Position numbers and translations under genes: made by a program | The notes under the pieces: generated by a model | Told to the model about the DNA's origin: nothing | What the model saw: the letters and a program-made list of their open reading frames with translations, nothing else | Database searches by the model: none | Shown: positions 36,082-45,803 of the stretch, in pieces | How positions within the stretch are numbered: position 1 is the first letter of the stretch | How the letters are laid out: the number at the start of each line of letters is the position of its first letter | Source of the DNA: Methylomonas sp. | GTDB taxonomy: Bacteria; Pseudomonadota; Gammaproteobacteria; Methylococcales; Methylomonadaceae | DNA length: 64,000 nt | Direction of reading: 5' to 3' | Assembly: GCA_026988155.1 (NCBI GenBank) | Contig: JALSLW010000088.1 | Span: 1-64,000, forward strand

Positions 36082-37088
36082 GGCTTAAGCTTTCTATAGT
36101 CGGCCAGCAATTCATTCATTTTTTTAACCTTTTCAGCAGATAAACGGCCGTCTTGCTCAAGCTGTGTGTTGGCAATAATTATTGTTTTCCTAAGCTCTTC
36201 AGCGGCTTTTTCTGTCGGTTTTAAAAACTTAATCCCCTGCTTTATCATCGCTTCTTTTGCTAACAGGTTATCTTGCCGGCTTTTTTTATCTAGTTCTTTA
36301 ACTACTCTGCCCATTCCTAACCGAACAATTTCCTGGTCACGCTCAGAGATTTTTTTAAAGGCTTTCTGGTCAATAAACAATGTGGCAAAAATATATGATA
36401 ATGGAATGTCAGTTACATACTTAACTTTGGTATGCCACTGCAATGCCAAAGCGGCCATTGGCGATCCAGCCACAATATCAATCATGTTAGTCTGCAGTCC
36501 CATCAGCACATCACGTACTGGCAATGGAATAGGCGAAATGGAAAACGCTTTGAGTGCAACTAGAGCCAGCTCATTATTTTCTGGCACCCAGGCTTTACGC
36601 GAGCGCATATCTTCAAGCTCCTGGACAGGTTCTATTGACATGATAAAAGCCATGCCAATTTCTGAGAACCCCAGTGAAACTAATCCATTTTGTTCCATTC
36701 CGGCCATCAGTTCTGCATCCATTTTTTCTCTGATATAATCCACTTCGTTTAAATTCTGAAATTTCAGAATCAGGTTATAGAGTCTAATGTCTGGATATAT
36801 ATCACTTAACACATTGCCCGTTACGGCGGCCCCATGCAATTGACCCAGACGTATTTTTCGAAGAACATCTCTATCTTTTCCCATCACACCGCCGGGATAA
36901 AATTTAAATTTCACTCTCCCCTCGGTTTTTTTGGTTATTTCCTCACTGCCTTCGCGCAGTTTTTGCATCCAGAAAGAGCCATCGGGTGATAAGGTAGCAA
37001 TCTTGAAAGTAACGGCTAAGGCATTATTGCTAAAGATAATAAAGAGTATAGGAACAAACACTGTCCACTTTAAAAAATTTAATTTCAT
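36078..37088 (-). CDS. dctP: TRAP transporter substrate-binding protein (DctP family)
   Basis: This 336-residue protein has a signal peptide (1-25) and then the start TFKIATLSPDGSFWMQKLREGSEEI, typical of this receptor subfamily. The conserved GVMGKDRDVLRKIRLGQLHGA lies at about 68-88. The ligand-binding Arg that salt-bridges carboxylates in DctP is not obvious to me, so the substrate is left open. The partner TatT lipoprotein is encoded just upstream. Confidence 0.93.
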   Translation of the reverse strand: MKLNFLKWTVFVPILFIIFSNNALAVTFKIATLSPDGSFWMQKLREGSEEITKKTEGRVKFKFYPGGVMGKDRDVLRKIRLGQLHGAAVTGNVLSDIYPDIRLYNLILKFQNLNEVDYIREKMDAELMAGMEQNGLVSLGFSEIGMAFIMSIEPVQELEDMRSRKAWVPENNELALVALKAFSISPIPLPVRDVLMGLQTNMIDIVAGSPMAALALQWHTKVKYVTDIPLSYIFATLFIDQKAFKKISERDQEIVRLGMGRVVKELDKKSRQDNLLAKEAMIKQGIKFLKPTEKAAEELRKTIIIANTQLEQDGRLSAEKVKKMNELLADYRKLKP

Positions 37089-37133
37089 GGAGTTTTAAAT
37101 TAACTTTTCTGGTAAAAAGACTGATTATACAGG

Positions 37134-38003
37134 TTAAAAATAATCATCAGCACTTTGCAATAGTTTTTTTGCCTGCTGCTTTGCCAATGTATTGCTCAGC
37201 GTATAGCCTTGCTGATCTGCTGGAGTGTTAATAACTGTATTTAACAGTGCATCATGCAGCTTCCGATTAAACAGCATCCGCGCATAATGACGGGCATACA
37301 ATAAGTGGACCATTAAATTCTTGTTATCCGATAGTTGCAGAGCTTTTTCAAAATTGTGTTTTGCTACCTCAGGCTTTCCACCCAAAGCTGGCGGTATTAT
37401 GCTTTCCATTACCCCCATATACAGATAAGCTTCGCCATTTTTATAGTCATCTTTTAGACTAATCACGTAATTCATAATGTACTTGACTTGAGCCAGCTGC
37501 GCGACAGCATTCCAATCAGCCTTATTGGCCTGTACCCAGTTAGCCCAGCCTTTACCTAAACCGTATAGACTATCCAGGTCAGCCAGATCTGACTGATTAA
37601 CGATTTGGGTGAAATCATCATAATTCTTTTCGTTTAAGGCACAAAAATCCTGCTTGTGCAGACAGGCACTATGCAACGAAAGCTCAAATGCTTTTTGACT
37701 CAAGCGCTGTTTTCTTTCTGAATCTAGCTTGTCTGTTAAAGTACTGTATGAGGAATACAGATTTGCCGTGCTCATCAATAAATCTTCATTATCTGGGTCA
37801 CTGACTAATAGCGACTCCTGCAATAGCAAATATGCCGGAATGGCTTCTGTTACCATCTGGGGGTCATTATGGTTTAACATGGCAGATTTTAAATTTCTGC
37901 CAAAATCTGCGGTGAAAGATGAAGTCAGATAGCTGCAGCTATTTAAAAAAAGGAAAAGGGAGATTAATACGCCCTTTCTAATCAGGGCATTTGGATCAAA
38001 CAT
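37134..38003 (-). CDS. tatT: TRAP-transporter-associated lipoprotein TatT
   Basis: This 289-residue protein has an N-terminal lipoprotein signal (SLFLFLNSCSY, Cys about 23) and a helical, TPR-like remainder. The AIPAYLLLQESLLVSDPDN stretch and the helical layout match TatT, the trimeric partner of TRAP receptors described in Treponema (Tp0956). It lies 45 bases upstream of dctP, so transporter and partner form one operon: tatT-dctP-dctQ-dctM. The TatT-type TRAPs are thought to carry hydrophobic ligands. Confidence 0.85.
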   Translation of the reverse strand: MFDPNALIRKGVLISLFLFLNSCSYLTSSFTADFGRNLKSAMLNHNDPQMVTEAIPAYLLLQESLLVSDPDNEDLLMSTANLYSSYSTLTDKLDSERKQRLSQKAFELSLHSACLHKQDFCALNEKNYDDFTQIVNQSDLADLDSLYGLGKGWANWVQANKADWNAVAQLAQVKYIMNYVISLKDDYKNGEAYLYMGVMESIIPPALGGKPEVAKHNFEKALQLSDNKNLMVHLLYARHYARMLFNRKLHDALLNTVINTPADQQGYTLSNTLAKQQAKKLLQSADDYF

Positions 38004-38488
38004 AATTTATTAATGATTTTTTAATTTTTATGGGGGCTATCCTCATACCTTTGTGATTTCCTAGGTTAAGGCCATTGTTCTGTATGCATTCCCATGTTTT
38101 GCATCACCGCCATTAAGTTAAGTAATGCAATGGTAGGCTGGGGCGGATCGAGAGAAAAGTCAATGCTTCTCTAGAATATGAATTCAATACGAATTCTATC
38201 ATAACTATTTTCTCTTCATTTGTCTTAAGGAGCTAAGATTTAATAAATTACCGAATTTGCTTGCCTTTTTCCTCTACAGAAGCACTAATAAAATCGTTGC
38301 GTACCTTGCTATGTGCCCATTTTATTAGCAGTCAAAATGCTTCGTCAAACTTTCGGAAGTTATTTAATCCTCACTCCTAAAAGTGGATCTATCAAGTTAT
38401 AATTCAGAGTCACCTTAATTTTATTGTAGAATGACATCATTTTCATCAAAAAAACCTCTTCTTAATTAAACTAATAGGCTAACAATAA
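38004..38488. other. Gene-free stretch with inverted-repeat element
   Basis: No coding region. It contains the MITE-like element at 38235-38370 and the presumed promoters of tatT (minus) and the BolA gene (plus). Confidence 0.6.
38235..38370. repeat. MITE-like inverted-repeat element, related to 11713-11875
   Basis: AAGATTTAATAAATTACCGAA (38235-38255, in part) is repeated inverted at 38352-38370 (TTCGGAAGTTATTTAATCC). Inside, CTAATAAAAT (38285-38294) pairs with ATTTTATTAG (38319-38328). The inner loop, GTTGCGTACCTTGCTATGTG, parallels GTTACGTAGCTCGCTATGCG in the element at 11713-11875, although the outer repeats differ. Confidence 0.7.
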
Positions 38489-38734
38489 ATGGAACTCACT
38501 TCTGATCTATCTTCTGAAATCAAAAAGCGCATCGAAGAATCTATTGAAAATTCACAGGCTAAAGTTATTTGCGGTGGAAATAAACACTACTCTTTAACTG
38601 TCGTTTCTGATTCTTTTAACGGTTTAACGCAGGTAAAGCAGCATCAGCTAGTTTACGCAGCTATTAAAGATTTAATGGCTGGCAATGATGCTCCAATCCA
38701 TGCAATTGACCAAATGAATTTACAAACCAGTTAG
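38489..38734 (+). CDS. BolA/IbaG family protein
   Basis: This 81-residue protein of the BolA fold has GGNKHYSLTVVSDSFNGLTQVKQHQLVYAAIKDLM, in which the HY..TVVSD.F.G...V.QHQ.VY pattern is diagnostic. The Cys at the start of the loop (VICGG) and the later His are the usual ligands for [2Fe-2S] sharing with a monothiol glutaredoxin. No transport-lipid (mla) or murA genes, the common neighbours of ibaG, are next to it. Confidence 0.88.
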   Translation: MELTSDLSSEIKKRIEESIENSQAKVICGGNKHYSLTVVSDSFNGLTQVKQHQLVYAAIKDLMAGNDAPIHAIDQMNLQTS

Positions 38735-38883
38735 CACAATTCCTCAGAAAAACTTCTTTTTTGTTAGGAATAATTTTATTCTGTGATCGTAATCACGGCA
38801 TGATGTTTTAAGTAATATTTTTTTATATCTAAAGCTACACTTTATCTGAAACTTTTAATTATTTTCAGCTTTAGGTATCTTTA

Positions 38884-40041
38884 ATGAGATTTTGTGTATT
38901 CAAAATCATTTTTTTAATCAGTGCTTCGTTATTTTTTTCTCGGGCAGTCTACGCTAAAGCATATGATTTTTCATTTAACCAAAAAGAATCTAAAGTAACT
39001 CAAAAGCCAAAAAAATTCAGCTCCGCTCCCACGCCTTCCTTTAATTCCTGGCGTGTTGGAATGCAGGCTTCCCTTCTACCTAACTTATTAGAAAGCAAGG
39101 GTGAACTTTTATATGGCAATATTGGCGAAAAAGACAACCTTAATTATTCTGACTGGAACAAATACTTACTAACACTGGAGGTAAGCGGAAAATGGAGTAA
39201 TCTTGGTTATGGCTTTATTTTTTACTCTGTTGGCCAGCAGTATGAGGGGCTATTCAACTCAAAATACAGCAATAAAAAAGGCCGTGCAGGATATGATTCC
39301 TGGGTTTCGTTTAATTTTGACTCATTGCAAATTAAAGCAAAGTATTTAAAATCTTGGACTAAAGCCACCAATAAAATAAATCAAAGCCAAACTTTTGATA
39401 GCTGGTATGAAATAGAATCAAGCTATCCTTTGTCTTCAAGTCCTTTCACTGAAGTTTCCGTAACTTACGGCATAGGGAATAGGAGCCGCTTTGTCACCCC
39501 CCATTCTATCCAGACTTACCAGGGTTCAATAGACCTGTTTAAAGCAAAATTTCGCTTTGTTGCCGATTCTTTTAAATTCTCAACTGGGGTCAGGCAATCA
39601 GGGGCGAAAAATAGTATTGGCAATCACGACAGTTTTCAGCAAAATATGCTGTATTTCACTAGTACACTGTTTCCTCATCAGCCCCTTACACTCGTTTCAT
39701 CATTTAACTATGGCATAGATAGTCGCTCAGGTACTTTTTACAAAAAAAAACTAACTAAATTTAGTTCAACAATTGGACTATCCTATAAATCTGCGCAAAT
39801 GCCTGTTAGCGTTAAACTCACTTCAAATTATAACAATTATCGCAGTGATAACAACACTACTCACAAAGATAAATTAAAATTTGGTGCCCTGCTAAACTGG
39901 CAATCAAAAGGTTCCTATACCGGTTTAAAAACAGACTGGACGGTAAAATTAAACTATAGAAAAACCGTAGATCATATTAACCCAGGCCGCAGCTTTTCAG
40001 ACCTGAGTTTTAATCTGCAATGGCAGTGGCCTATTTCATAG
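38884..40041 (+). CDS. Outer-membrane beta-barrel protein, unknown
   Basis: This 385-residue protein has a signal peptide (1-24). Alternating hydrophobic/polar strands rich in Tyr, Ser and Lys run through the whole sequence, and the end (LSFNLQWQWPIS) has the aromatic character of a last barrel strand. I do not recognise the family. It lies downstream of the BolA gene and converges with the OpgC/GT operon, so an export role for a glucan is possible but unsupported. Confidence 0.7.
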   Translation: MRFCVFKIIFLISASLFFSRAVYAKAYDFSFNQKESKVTQKPKKFSSAPTPSFNSWRVGMQASLLPNLLESKGELLYGNIGEKDNLNYSDWNKYLLTLEVSGKWSNLGYGFIFYSVGQQYEGLFNSKYSNKKGRAGYDSWVSFNFDSLQIKAKYLKSWTKATNKINQSQTFDSWYEIESSYPLSSSPFTEVSVTYGIGNRSRFVTPHSIQTYQGSIDLFKAKFRFVADSFKFSTGVRQSGAKNSIGNHDSFQQNMLYFTSTLFPHQPLTLVSSFNYGIDSRSGTFYKKKLTKFSSTIGLSYKSAQMPVSVKLTSNYNNYRSDNNTTHKDKLKFGALLNWQSKGSYTGLKTDWTVKLNYRKTVDHINPGRSFSDLSFNLQWQWPIS

Positions 40042-40057
40042 AATAATCTTGCATATA

Positions 40058-40100
40058 GGGGCAATCTCTTGTGATTGCCCCGCATAATAATGCTTTTTTT
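40058..40100 (+). terminator. Terminator after the outer-membrane barrel gene
   Basis: GGGGCAATC (40058-40066) and GATTGCCCC (40073-40081) form a perfect 9-bp stem, followed by a small GCAT/ATGC hairpin and a run of T. Confidence 0.9.
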
Positions 40101-40178
40101 ATAAAATATCACCCCCCTTTTTAAAGAGAGAGGGAGAACTAGAACAGAATGTTTAAATGGTTTAGTAACAGCACCGCA

Positions 40179-41366
40179 TCATCTCGGAATAAGCCGAAAC
40201 AGGAACTGATATTTTACCATTGCCCAGATGAGAAGAATGGTGGATGCATGAATTGCCGTATTAATCAAAAAGCTGTGATAGCCCCCTAATGGCGTATTGC
40301 TAAACAAGATAATAAAATAAACATGCAGAATAAATACATAAAGAGATGCCTGCCCTAACGGTATTAGCAGCCAGCCCAGCAATTTGTTTATCGGCACCCA
40401 GTAATGTGTCAATGCATAATAAAACACAATAAATAAAGAAATATTGTTGGCGACTCTTCCCAGTCCTAATGTCGACTTTTGAAACCAGCCCATATATATT
40501 TGATGATAAATTGCACCGTCAAGACCTGCTAAATCACGCAAAGGCCAGAACACTGCATTAGGATTATTCAATGCGAGGGTTAAAAAAGCTAAAGAAAAAC
40601 TAGTCGCAGCAATAATAAGCGCTTTATTTTTACCCCTAGTAATATAGCCAAGCACTGTTTCTTGATGGTATCCGCTACACATTCCAATAATAAACAGCAA
40701 TTGCCAGGTGAGTGTTGGAAACCCCCATTCAAATCGAGCACCTGTTATCCTAAAGTGATAGTTATTATTTACCCAAAATAGCAGGCAGCTGACCGCAATC
40801 AGCCATACTGTTTTTTTTCGGTATAGACAATAGAGAATAAATGGCGCAACAGCAATCAGCCCAACATATAGCCCAATAACCTGAAACTGGTGAGGTCCAA
40901 TTCTTAGCAGCAGTGCCTGTTTAACAATATCAGGCCAAGATGTATTGTTTGGGGGGTAAAGAGGAAATACTTTATTTTGTTCAGTAATAGGCACCCAATT
41001 AATCACTTCAAAAACATCAACAAAAGGCAATAGCCCCAATAAGGCAATACTTATGATTACAAAAAGATTAACTCTATATAATTGAAAAGAGCGCTTCCAA
41101 AGCTTGATTGCTGAGCTTTTAAAACCATCTCGAACGATGCGTTTTTTATAAACGATACCTAAAACCACACCCGAAAGAAAAACAAAACCTTCGGCACTGG
41201 ACACCAACCCAATTCTTTCCCAGACAAACAGACTGAAAAACGAGTAATACTCCATATGGACAGTAATAACAACTAGCATTATTAGCCCTCGAAGAAAGTC
41301 TAAGCGTAAATCTCGGCCGGCCTTATTGGGATAAGCAAATTTTCCTGCACTTTCTTTATCAGTCAA
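40179..41366 (-). CDS. OpgC-type membrane acyltransferase
   Basis: This 395-residue protein has about ten helices. It opens with RDLRLDFLRGLIMLVVITVH, the hallmark of OpgC (succinyl/acyl transfer to periplasmic glucans). It overlaps the GH17-GT2 glucan synthase gene by four bases, so it probably decorates the glucan that enzyme makes. The C-terminal half (FIVFYALTHYW, ASLYVFILHVYF) fits as well. Confidence 0.87.
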   Translation of the reverse strand: MTDKESAGKFAYPNKAGRDLRLDFLRGLIMLVVITVHMEYYSFFSLFVWERIGLVSSAEGFVFLSGVVLGIVYKKRIVRDGFKSSAIKLWKRSFQLYRVNLFVIISIALLGLLPFVDVFEVINWVPITEQNKVFPLYPPNNTSWPDIVKQALLLRIGPHQFQVIGLYVGLIAVAPFILYCLYRKKTVWLIAVSCLLFWVNNNYHFRITGARFEWGFPTLTWQLLFIIGMCSGYHQETVLGYITRGKNKALIIAATSFSLAFLTLALNNPNAVFWPLRDLAGLDGAIYHQIYMGWFQKSTLGLGRVANNISLFIVFYYALTHYWVPINKLLGWLLIPLGQASLYVFILHVYFIILFSNTPLGGYHSFLINTAIHASTILLIWAMVKYQFLFRLIPR

Positions 41367-44011
41367 GGCTGTACATTTTTCTGTTTTAATTGCTGCTTTT
41401 TTTCTTTTGATACTGTTTTAGGTACCAGTAAAGACAGCCCTAAATTAGGCGATACATTAACTAAAAGTAAAAACAGCGATGCAACATAAGGCATTGACTG
41501 TACCAATAATACCCCAACCCATAATTGACCGTTAAGATTATTAAAGTGCTCAAGCGACATCATGGCATAGGCTGCAGACCATAATAAAATTAAAAAGATT
41601 AATTCTTGGTGAATGGTAACCAATCCAGCCAAAAAAGGTCTTTCTTTTTCAAATTTTGGTGTACGTGCAAAAGGCCGCCCGGAGGTAAAGAGGCCTTGCC
41701 AAACCCCTTTTGCAACGGTGTGCGTAAGCGCTAAACCTGCAATAGCAGCACCTACAGTCTGAATCACTGAACAGCCGACCCGTGCCTGATACAGCCAAAT
41801 AGTACGCATAATCTTAAATCCAAACAGGCCTATCGTTGGTAAAATAAAGGCATTAACCGGAAGTTCTCCATGTAGTGGGTCAATCAATATTTGAGCGGTT
41901 AAAAATAGGCTGGCAAAGGTAAATAATAGAGATAAGGCATCTGAAAACCAGGGTAGCCAGCCTGCAACAAAATAATATCTTTGAGCCGGCGTTAAATCTG
42001 TTTTCTTACCCAGCAATAAAGCCCGCCAATGACGTTTTAAGATTTGCATTGCACCATAAACCCAGCGATGACGCTGAATCATATAACCTGATAGAGTATC
42101 TGGCGTAACCCCTTTCCCAAACGAATCTTTTACATATACTGAATCATAGCCGGCACGATATAAACGCAGCCCAAGCTCACTGTCCTCACAGATGCACCAT
42201 TCACCCCACTTCCCAACAGCTTCCAGGGCTGATTTTCTGATTAAAGTCATGGTTCCATGCTGAATAATGGCATTCGATTCATTGCGCTGTACCATGCCAA
42301 TCTTAAAAAAACCGGCATATTCCCAATGACAGAATGCTTTAAAGCCATTTTCTTTCCAATCCCAATAATCTTGCGGTGCCTGTACAAAACCGACATCCGG
42401 CTTTGCAAAATAAGGAATCAGGCTTTTAAGCCAATGCGGTTCAACAATGTAATCACTGTCAATAACAGCAATTATTTCTGCATCTTCAGCTGTTTGCTCA
42501 AGAGCATAGTTGATTGCACCAGCCTTATAGCCCGGCCAATTTTCAAGGTGGAAAAAACGAAACCTTTCCCCAAGCCGTTTGCATTCCTCTTCAACTGGCT
42601 CCCAAACGGCAGGGTCTTTGGTATTATTGTCAATCACCAAAACTTCAAGATTGGGATAATCTAGAGTAACTAAAGCTGCCAGCGTTTTTTTAACCATCTC
42701 TGCCGGTTCATTATGAATAGGAACATGCAAAGACACTTTAGGATAATTGAAATCCTCAGGGACAGATAACGCCTGAAAACTTCTTTTGCCTTTTCGAGTC
42801 CACAGCACTTCAGAAATTTCCAGACTTTCTACCAGCAGTACAATAACAGCCATCGCCTGCATCGCTAATAATATTCCCCAGAGTATAAAACTAAACGTTG
42901 TCTGGTACTGGCTGGCACCAATAGATGCAGTCCATGCAATGGTAGATGCTGATAAATTGGCAATAAAGCCAAAAAATATCTTACCTGACAGTTTCATCTG
43001 GCTTCTGGTAAAAAGAAACACAGTCATTAGCAACATGCTTAAAATGGCCGCCCCTAATGCCCAGTCTTTCCAGTTAGGCAAATCCAGCACATCGCCATAC
43101 ATAGAAAACTTAGGCTCCCTGTTAGCATTAAACAGCCCCCAGTAGGCGCCTGCCGACCCCTCCAGAACCTGCTTCCAGGGCTGATCAAATGCTTCAACTA
43201 TATAATATGTTACACCCAGCTGTTTAGCCCGATTCAAAAAATCACGAGTAAATTTAGCCTGATTTGCCAGACTCGCTTCTGCCTGGCCTTTAGGCTGACC
43301 ATCTGAAGGCCAGCCAGTTTCTGTGATGACAATGGGTTTTCCGGGAAATGCTTCACGCAATTCATTATAGCGATCAAAAACATAGTCTACTGCCTCCTCA
43401 GCTGGAATGCCCTCCCAATAAGGTAAGATATGAGCGGCTATAAAATCTACTTCATCAGCAAGTTCAGGGTACTTTAACCAAATATCCCATGTTTCGGAGG
43501 TGCTAACAGGTCTCCAGGTCTTTTCGCGAACTTCCCTCAGGTAAGAAATAAGCTGTTCAACAGTCACTTCTTCACGCATAATTGATTCATTGCCAACGAT
43601 AGTACGGACAATATTTTGATAATTGATACGGCTAAGATATATCAGTGTATCTATTTCCCGCTCAGTTGCTTCAGGATCACTGTTAACCCATGCACCTAAT
43701 GTCACATTAAGACTATGCTTTGCTGCCAGCTCAGGCACACGATCAAATCCATTCAATACACTGTAGGTACGAACCGCATGAACTTTCCCTTCCAATAAGG
43801 CAAGATCCTGACTTATTTCCTCTTTAGTAGGGAACAGGCCCTGCTCCGGGTTATCATCACGTCTGGCAGGGTTGAAGGATACTCCCATCATCATGCCCTG
43901 CCATGACTGAACTTCATCGGGCTGGTTCATATAGGCCCAGAAAAAGAAGTTGGCAGACACTATTAAAGCAAGGGTGACTAAAGAAACAGTTATCCTTTTT
44001 ACTTTTTTCAT
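41363..44011 (-). CDS. Beta-glucan synthase: GH17 domain plus GT2 transferase
   Basis: It has 882 residues. A membrane anchor (about 8-28) is followed by a GH17-like domain with catalytic Glu142 (VGNES) and Glu231 (ITETGWPS), then two membrane helices (about 335-400). The GT2 domain (about 425-660) carries VLVIDNNTKD, AVIDSDY, CEDSELGLR and QRHRWVYGAM (the Q..RW polymerase signature). More helices close it. The architecture is that of synthases of periplasmic or secreted beta-1,3/1,6-glucans (NdvB/NdvC-like). AGGAGC precedes the ATG. Confidence 0.88.
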   Translation of the reverse strand: MKKVKRITVSLVTLALIVSANFFFWAYMNQPDEVQSWQGMMMGVSFNPARRDDNPEQGLFPTKEEISQDLALLEGKVHAVRTYSVLNGFDRVPELAAKHSLNVTLGAWVNSDPEATEREIDTLIYLSRINYQNIVRTIVGNESIMREEVTVEQLISYLREVREKTWRPVSTSETWDIWLKYPELADEVDFIAAHILPYWEGIPAEEAVDYVFDRYNELREAFPGKPIVITETGWPSDGQPKGQAEASLANQAKFTRDFLNRAKQLGVTYYIVEAFDQPWKQVLEGSAGAYWGLFNANREPKFSMYGDVLDLPNWKDWALGAAILSMLLMTVFLFTRSQMKLSGKIFFGFIANLSASTIAWTASIGASQYQTTFSFILWGILLAMQAMAVIVLLVESLEISEVLWTRKGKRSFQALSVPEDFNYPKVSLHVPIHNEPAEMVKKTLAALVTLDYPNLEVLVIDNNTKDPAVWEPVEEECKRLGERFRFFHLENWPGYKAGAINYALEQTAEDAEIIAVIDSDYIVEPHWLKSLIPYFAKPDVGFVQAPQDYWDWKENGFKAFCHWEYAGFFKIGMVQRNESNAIIQHGTMTLIRKSALEAVGKWGEWCICEDSELGLRLYRAGYDSVYVKDSFGKGVTPDTLSGYMIQRHRWVYGAMQILKRHWRALLLGKKTDLTPAQRYYFVAGWLPWFSDALSLLFTFASLFLTAQILIDPLHGELPVNAFILPTIGLFGFKIMRTIWLYQARVGCSVIQTVGAAIAGLALTHTVAKGVWQGLFTSGRPFARTPKFEKERPFLAGLVTIHQELIFLILLWSAAYAMMSLEHFNNLNGQLWVGVLLVQSMPYVASLFLLLVNVSPNLGLSLLVPKTVSKEKKQQLKQKNVQP

Positions 44012-44582
44012 TTATTAAGGGCTCCTATGTCTGCCAATGTTGCTCAAAGTATAAAATTTCATCTTGCTTAACAGCAAAACCTAATACATTCCGCATACAT
44101 CTAGCAAAAAACGCGCCGTTATTTATGGCGTTTGAAACTATAATATTAACACCTAAGCCCATGCCAACTCAATTTCGTGATGCATTTCACAAAACAACCT
44201 CAACTTTAGTCTATACTTAATATCCCTCGATTTTTCATTTATGCCAATCTGTCGCAATATAGCAACAGCACATTTATGCTAATGATATCAGCGTTTAATT
44301 CAGACTCTTGCTCCCAATAAAAACTCTTCAATTGCAAAACGTCACTTTATAGAGACAGGCTAATAAACAATAAAAATAGGGAGTATATTGACTTTGACTT
44401 TCTGTGGCAGCGACTTTAGGAGCGAGGATAAATGATTCAATCGTAGCTAACCCACCTATTTTAAAACTCAGCAAGACAGCCCATTGGTAAAAAATGATAA
44501 GTACAAATCCGTGGCCGCAACAGGGCAAAGTATAAATATTACTGATAAATGTCTAGACGTTGAAAAATAGAATGTAACTCTA
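44012..44582. other. Gene-free stretch upstream of the glucan synthase
   Basis: No supported gene; a minus-strand frame at 44328-44528 has no coding character. It should hold the promoter of the glucan operon and the 3' end of the polyketide-like operon. Confidence 0.5.
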
Positions 44583-45803
44583 TTAAACCCGCTTGAATAT
44601 AAGCGAGGTATTAATCCCCCCAAAAGCAAAGTTATTGCTCATGACATAGCGGCAATCCAGTGGCCTAACTTCATCTTTTATATAATCAAGGTCTGCACAT
44701 TGCGGGTCGGCATTATCTAGATTGGCCGTTGGGTGAAACCAGTTTTCATTCATCATGTTTATTGCGGCCCAGGCTTCGATTGCTCCACAGGCACCTAACG
44801 TATGCCCTGTATAGCTTTTCATTGAACTAATCGGTGTTCTGTTGCCAAAAATTGCTAATGTAGCATAGCTCTCTGCAATATCGCCACGGTCTGTTGATGT
44901 CCCATGTGCACTTATGTAACCGATTGCTTCCGCATCTAACTTTGCATCCTGCATGGCCAATTTCATAGCGACTTGCATGCTATCGCTATCTGGCTGCGTG
45001 ATATGCAAGCCATCTGAATTTGTACCAAACCCTATTATTTCTGCATAAATATGGGCTCCTCGGTCTAGCGCATGCTCTCTCTCTTCCAGAATAAAAGAGC
45101 TTCCGCCCTCGCCAATAACCAAGCCATCACGGTCCTTATCGAAAGGGCGAGGTGTTTTTTCAGGCTCATCATTGCGGACACTGGTAGCAAACAAGGTGTC
45201 AAAAACCGCAGCCTGAGAAGCGGAAAGCTCATCACTGCCACCGGCAATCATCAGCGTCTGTATGCCATATTTAATGGTTTCATAGGCATAGCCTATACCC
45301 TGACTGCTAGAAGTACAGGCGCTGGAGGTAGGAATAATCCTTCCATTAATGCCAAAATGCAGCCCAATATTGACTGGACAGGTATGTCCCATCATACGGA
45401 TATATGAAGTTGCATTTAAACTGCCTTTATCATGATTTAACAGCATCTTAGTAAAATCGATCAGCCCGTCAAAACTGCCAGAAGAACTGCCGTAGGCAAC
45501 ACCCATTTGACCGCTTTTTAGACAGGCATCATTCAGTAACCCTGCATCAATCAAAGCCAACTCGGTCGCATAGACTGCCATCATGGCCACTCTGCCCATT
45601 CCCCTAACCTGCTTGCGTGTGTAATGTGCAGGTCTGGAAAAATCAACGGGAGCCGCTAAACGTGTATTTAAACCTTCGTATTTATCCCAGCCATCCATTC
45701 TTTGAATACCCGTCTGGTGTTTTTTTAAATTTTCAGCAACCGTCCCCCAATCATTGCCTATGGGTGTCAGAGCGGCCATGCCGGTAATGACTACACGTTT
45801 CAT
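44583..45803 (-). CDS. Beta-ketoacyl-ACP synthase, ApeR-like
   Basis: This 406-residue FabF-like condensing enzyme has an intact triad: Cys in SSACTSSSQG, His in HGTSTDRGD, His in SYTGHTLGACGA. It is the last gene of an operon ordered synthase, dehydratase, reductase, synthase, which equals apeO-P-Q-R of aryl polyene clusters. Start at 45803 (MKRVVITG), because GGGGGA lies upstream; the GTG two codons further up is less likely. It overlaps the fabG-like stop (TGATG). Confidence 0.88.
   Translation of the reverse strand: MKRVVITGMAALTPIGNDWGTVAENLKKHQTGIQRMDGWDKYEGLNTRLAAPVDFSRPAHYTRKQVRGMGRVAMMAVYATELALIDAGLLNDACLKSGQMGVAYGSSSGSFDGLIDFTKMLLNHDKGSLNATSYIRMMGHTCPVNIGLHFGINGRIIPTSSACTSSSQGIGYAYETIKYGIQTLMIAGGSDELSASQAAVFDTLFATSVRNDEPEKTPRPFDKDRDGLVIGEGGSSFILEEREHALDRGAHIYAEIIGFGTNSDGLHITQPDSDSMQVAMKLAMQDAKLDAEAIGYISAHGTSTDRGDIAESYATLAIFGNRTPISSMKSYTGHTLGACGAIEAWAAINMMNENWFHPTANLDNADPQCADLDYIKDEVRPLDCRYVMSNNFAFGGINTSLIFKRV

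Noticed and set aside
44328..44528. Minus-strand 66-codon open frame
   Set aside because: Isolated, no start signal and no recognisable sequence pattern.
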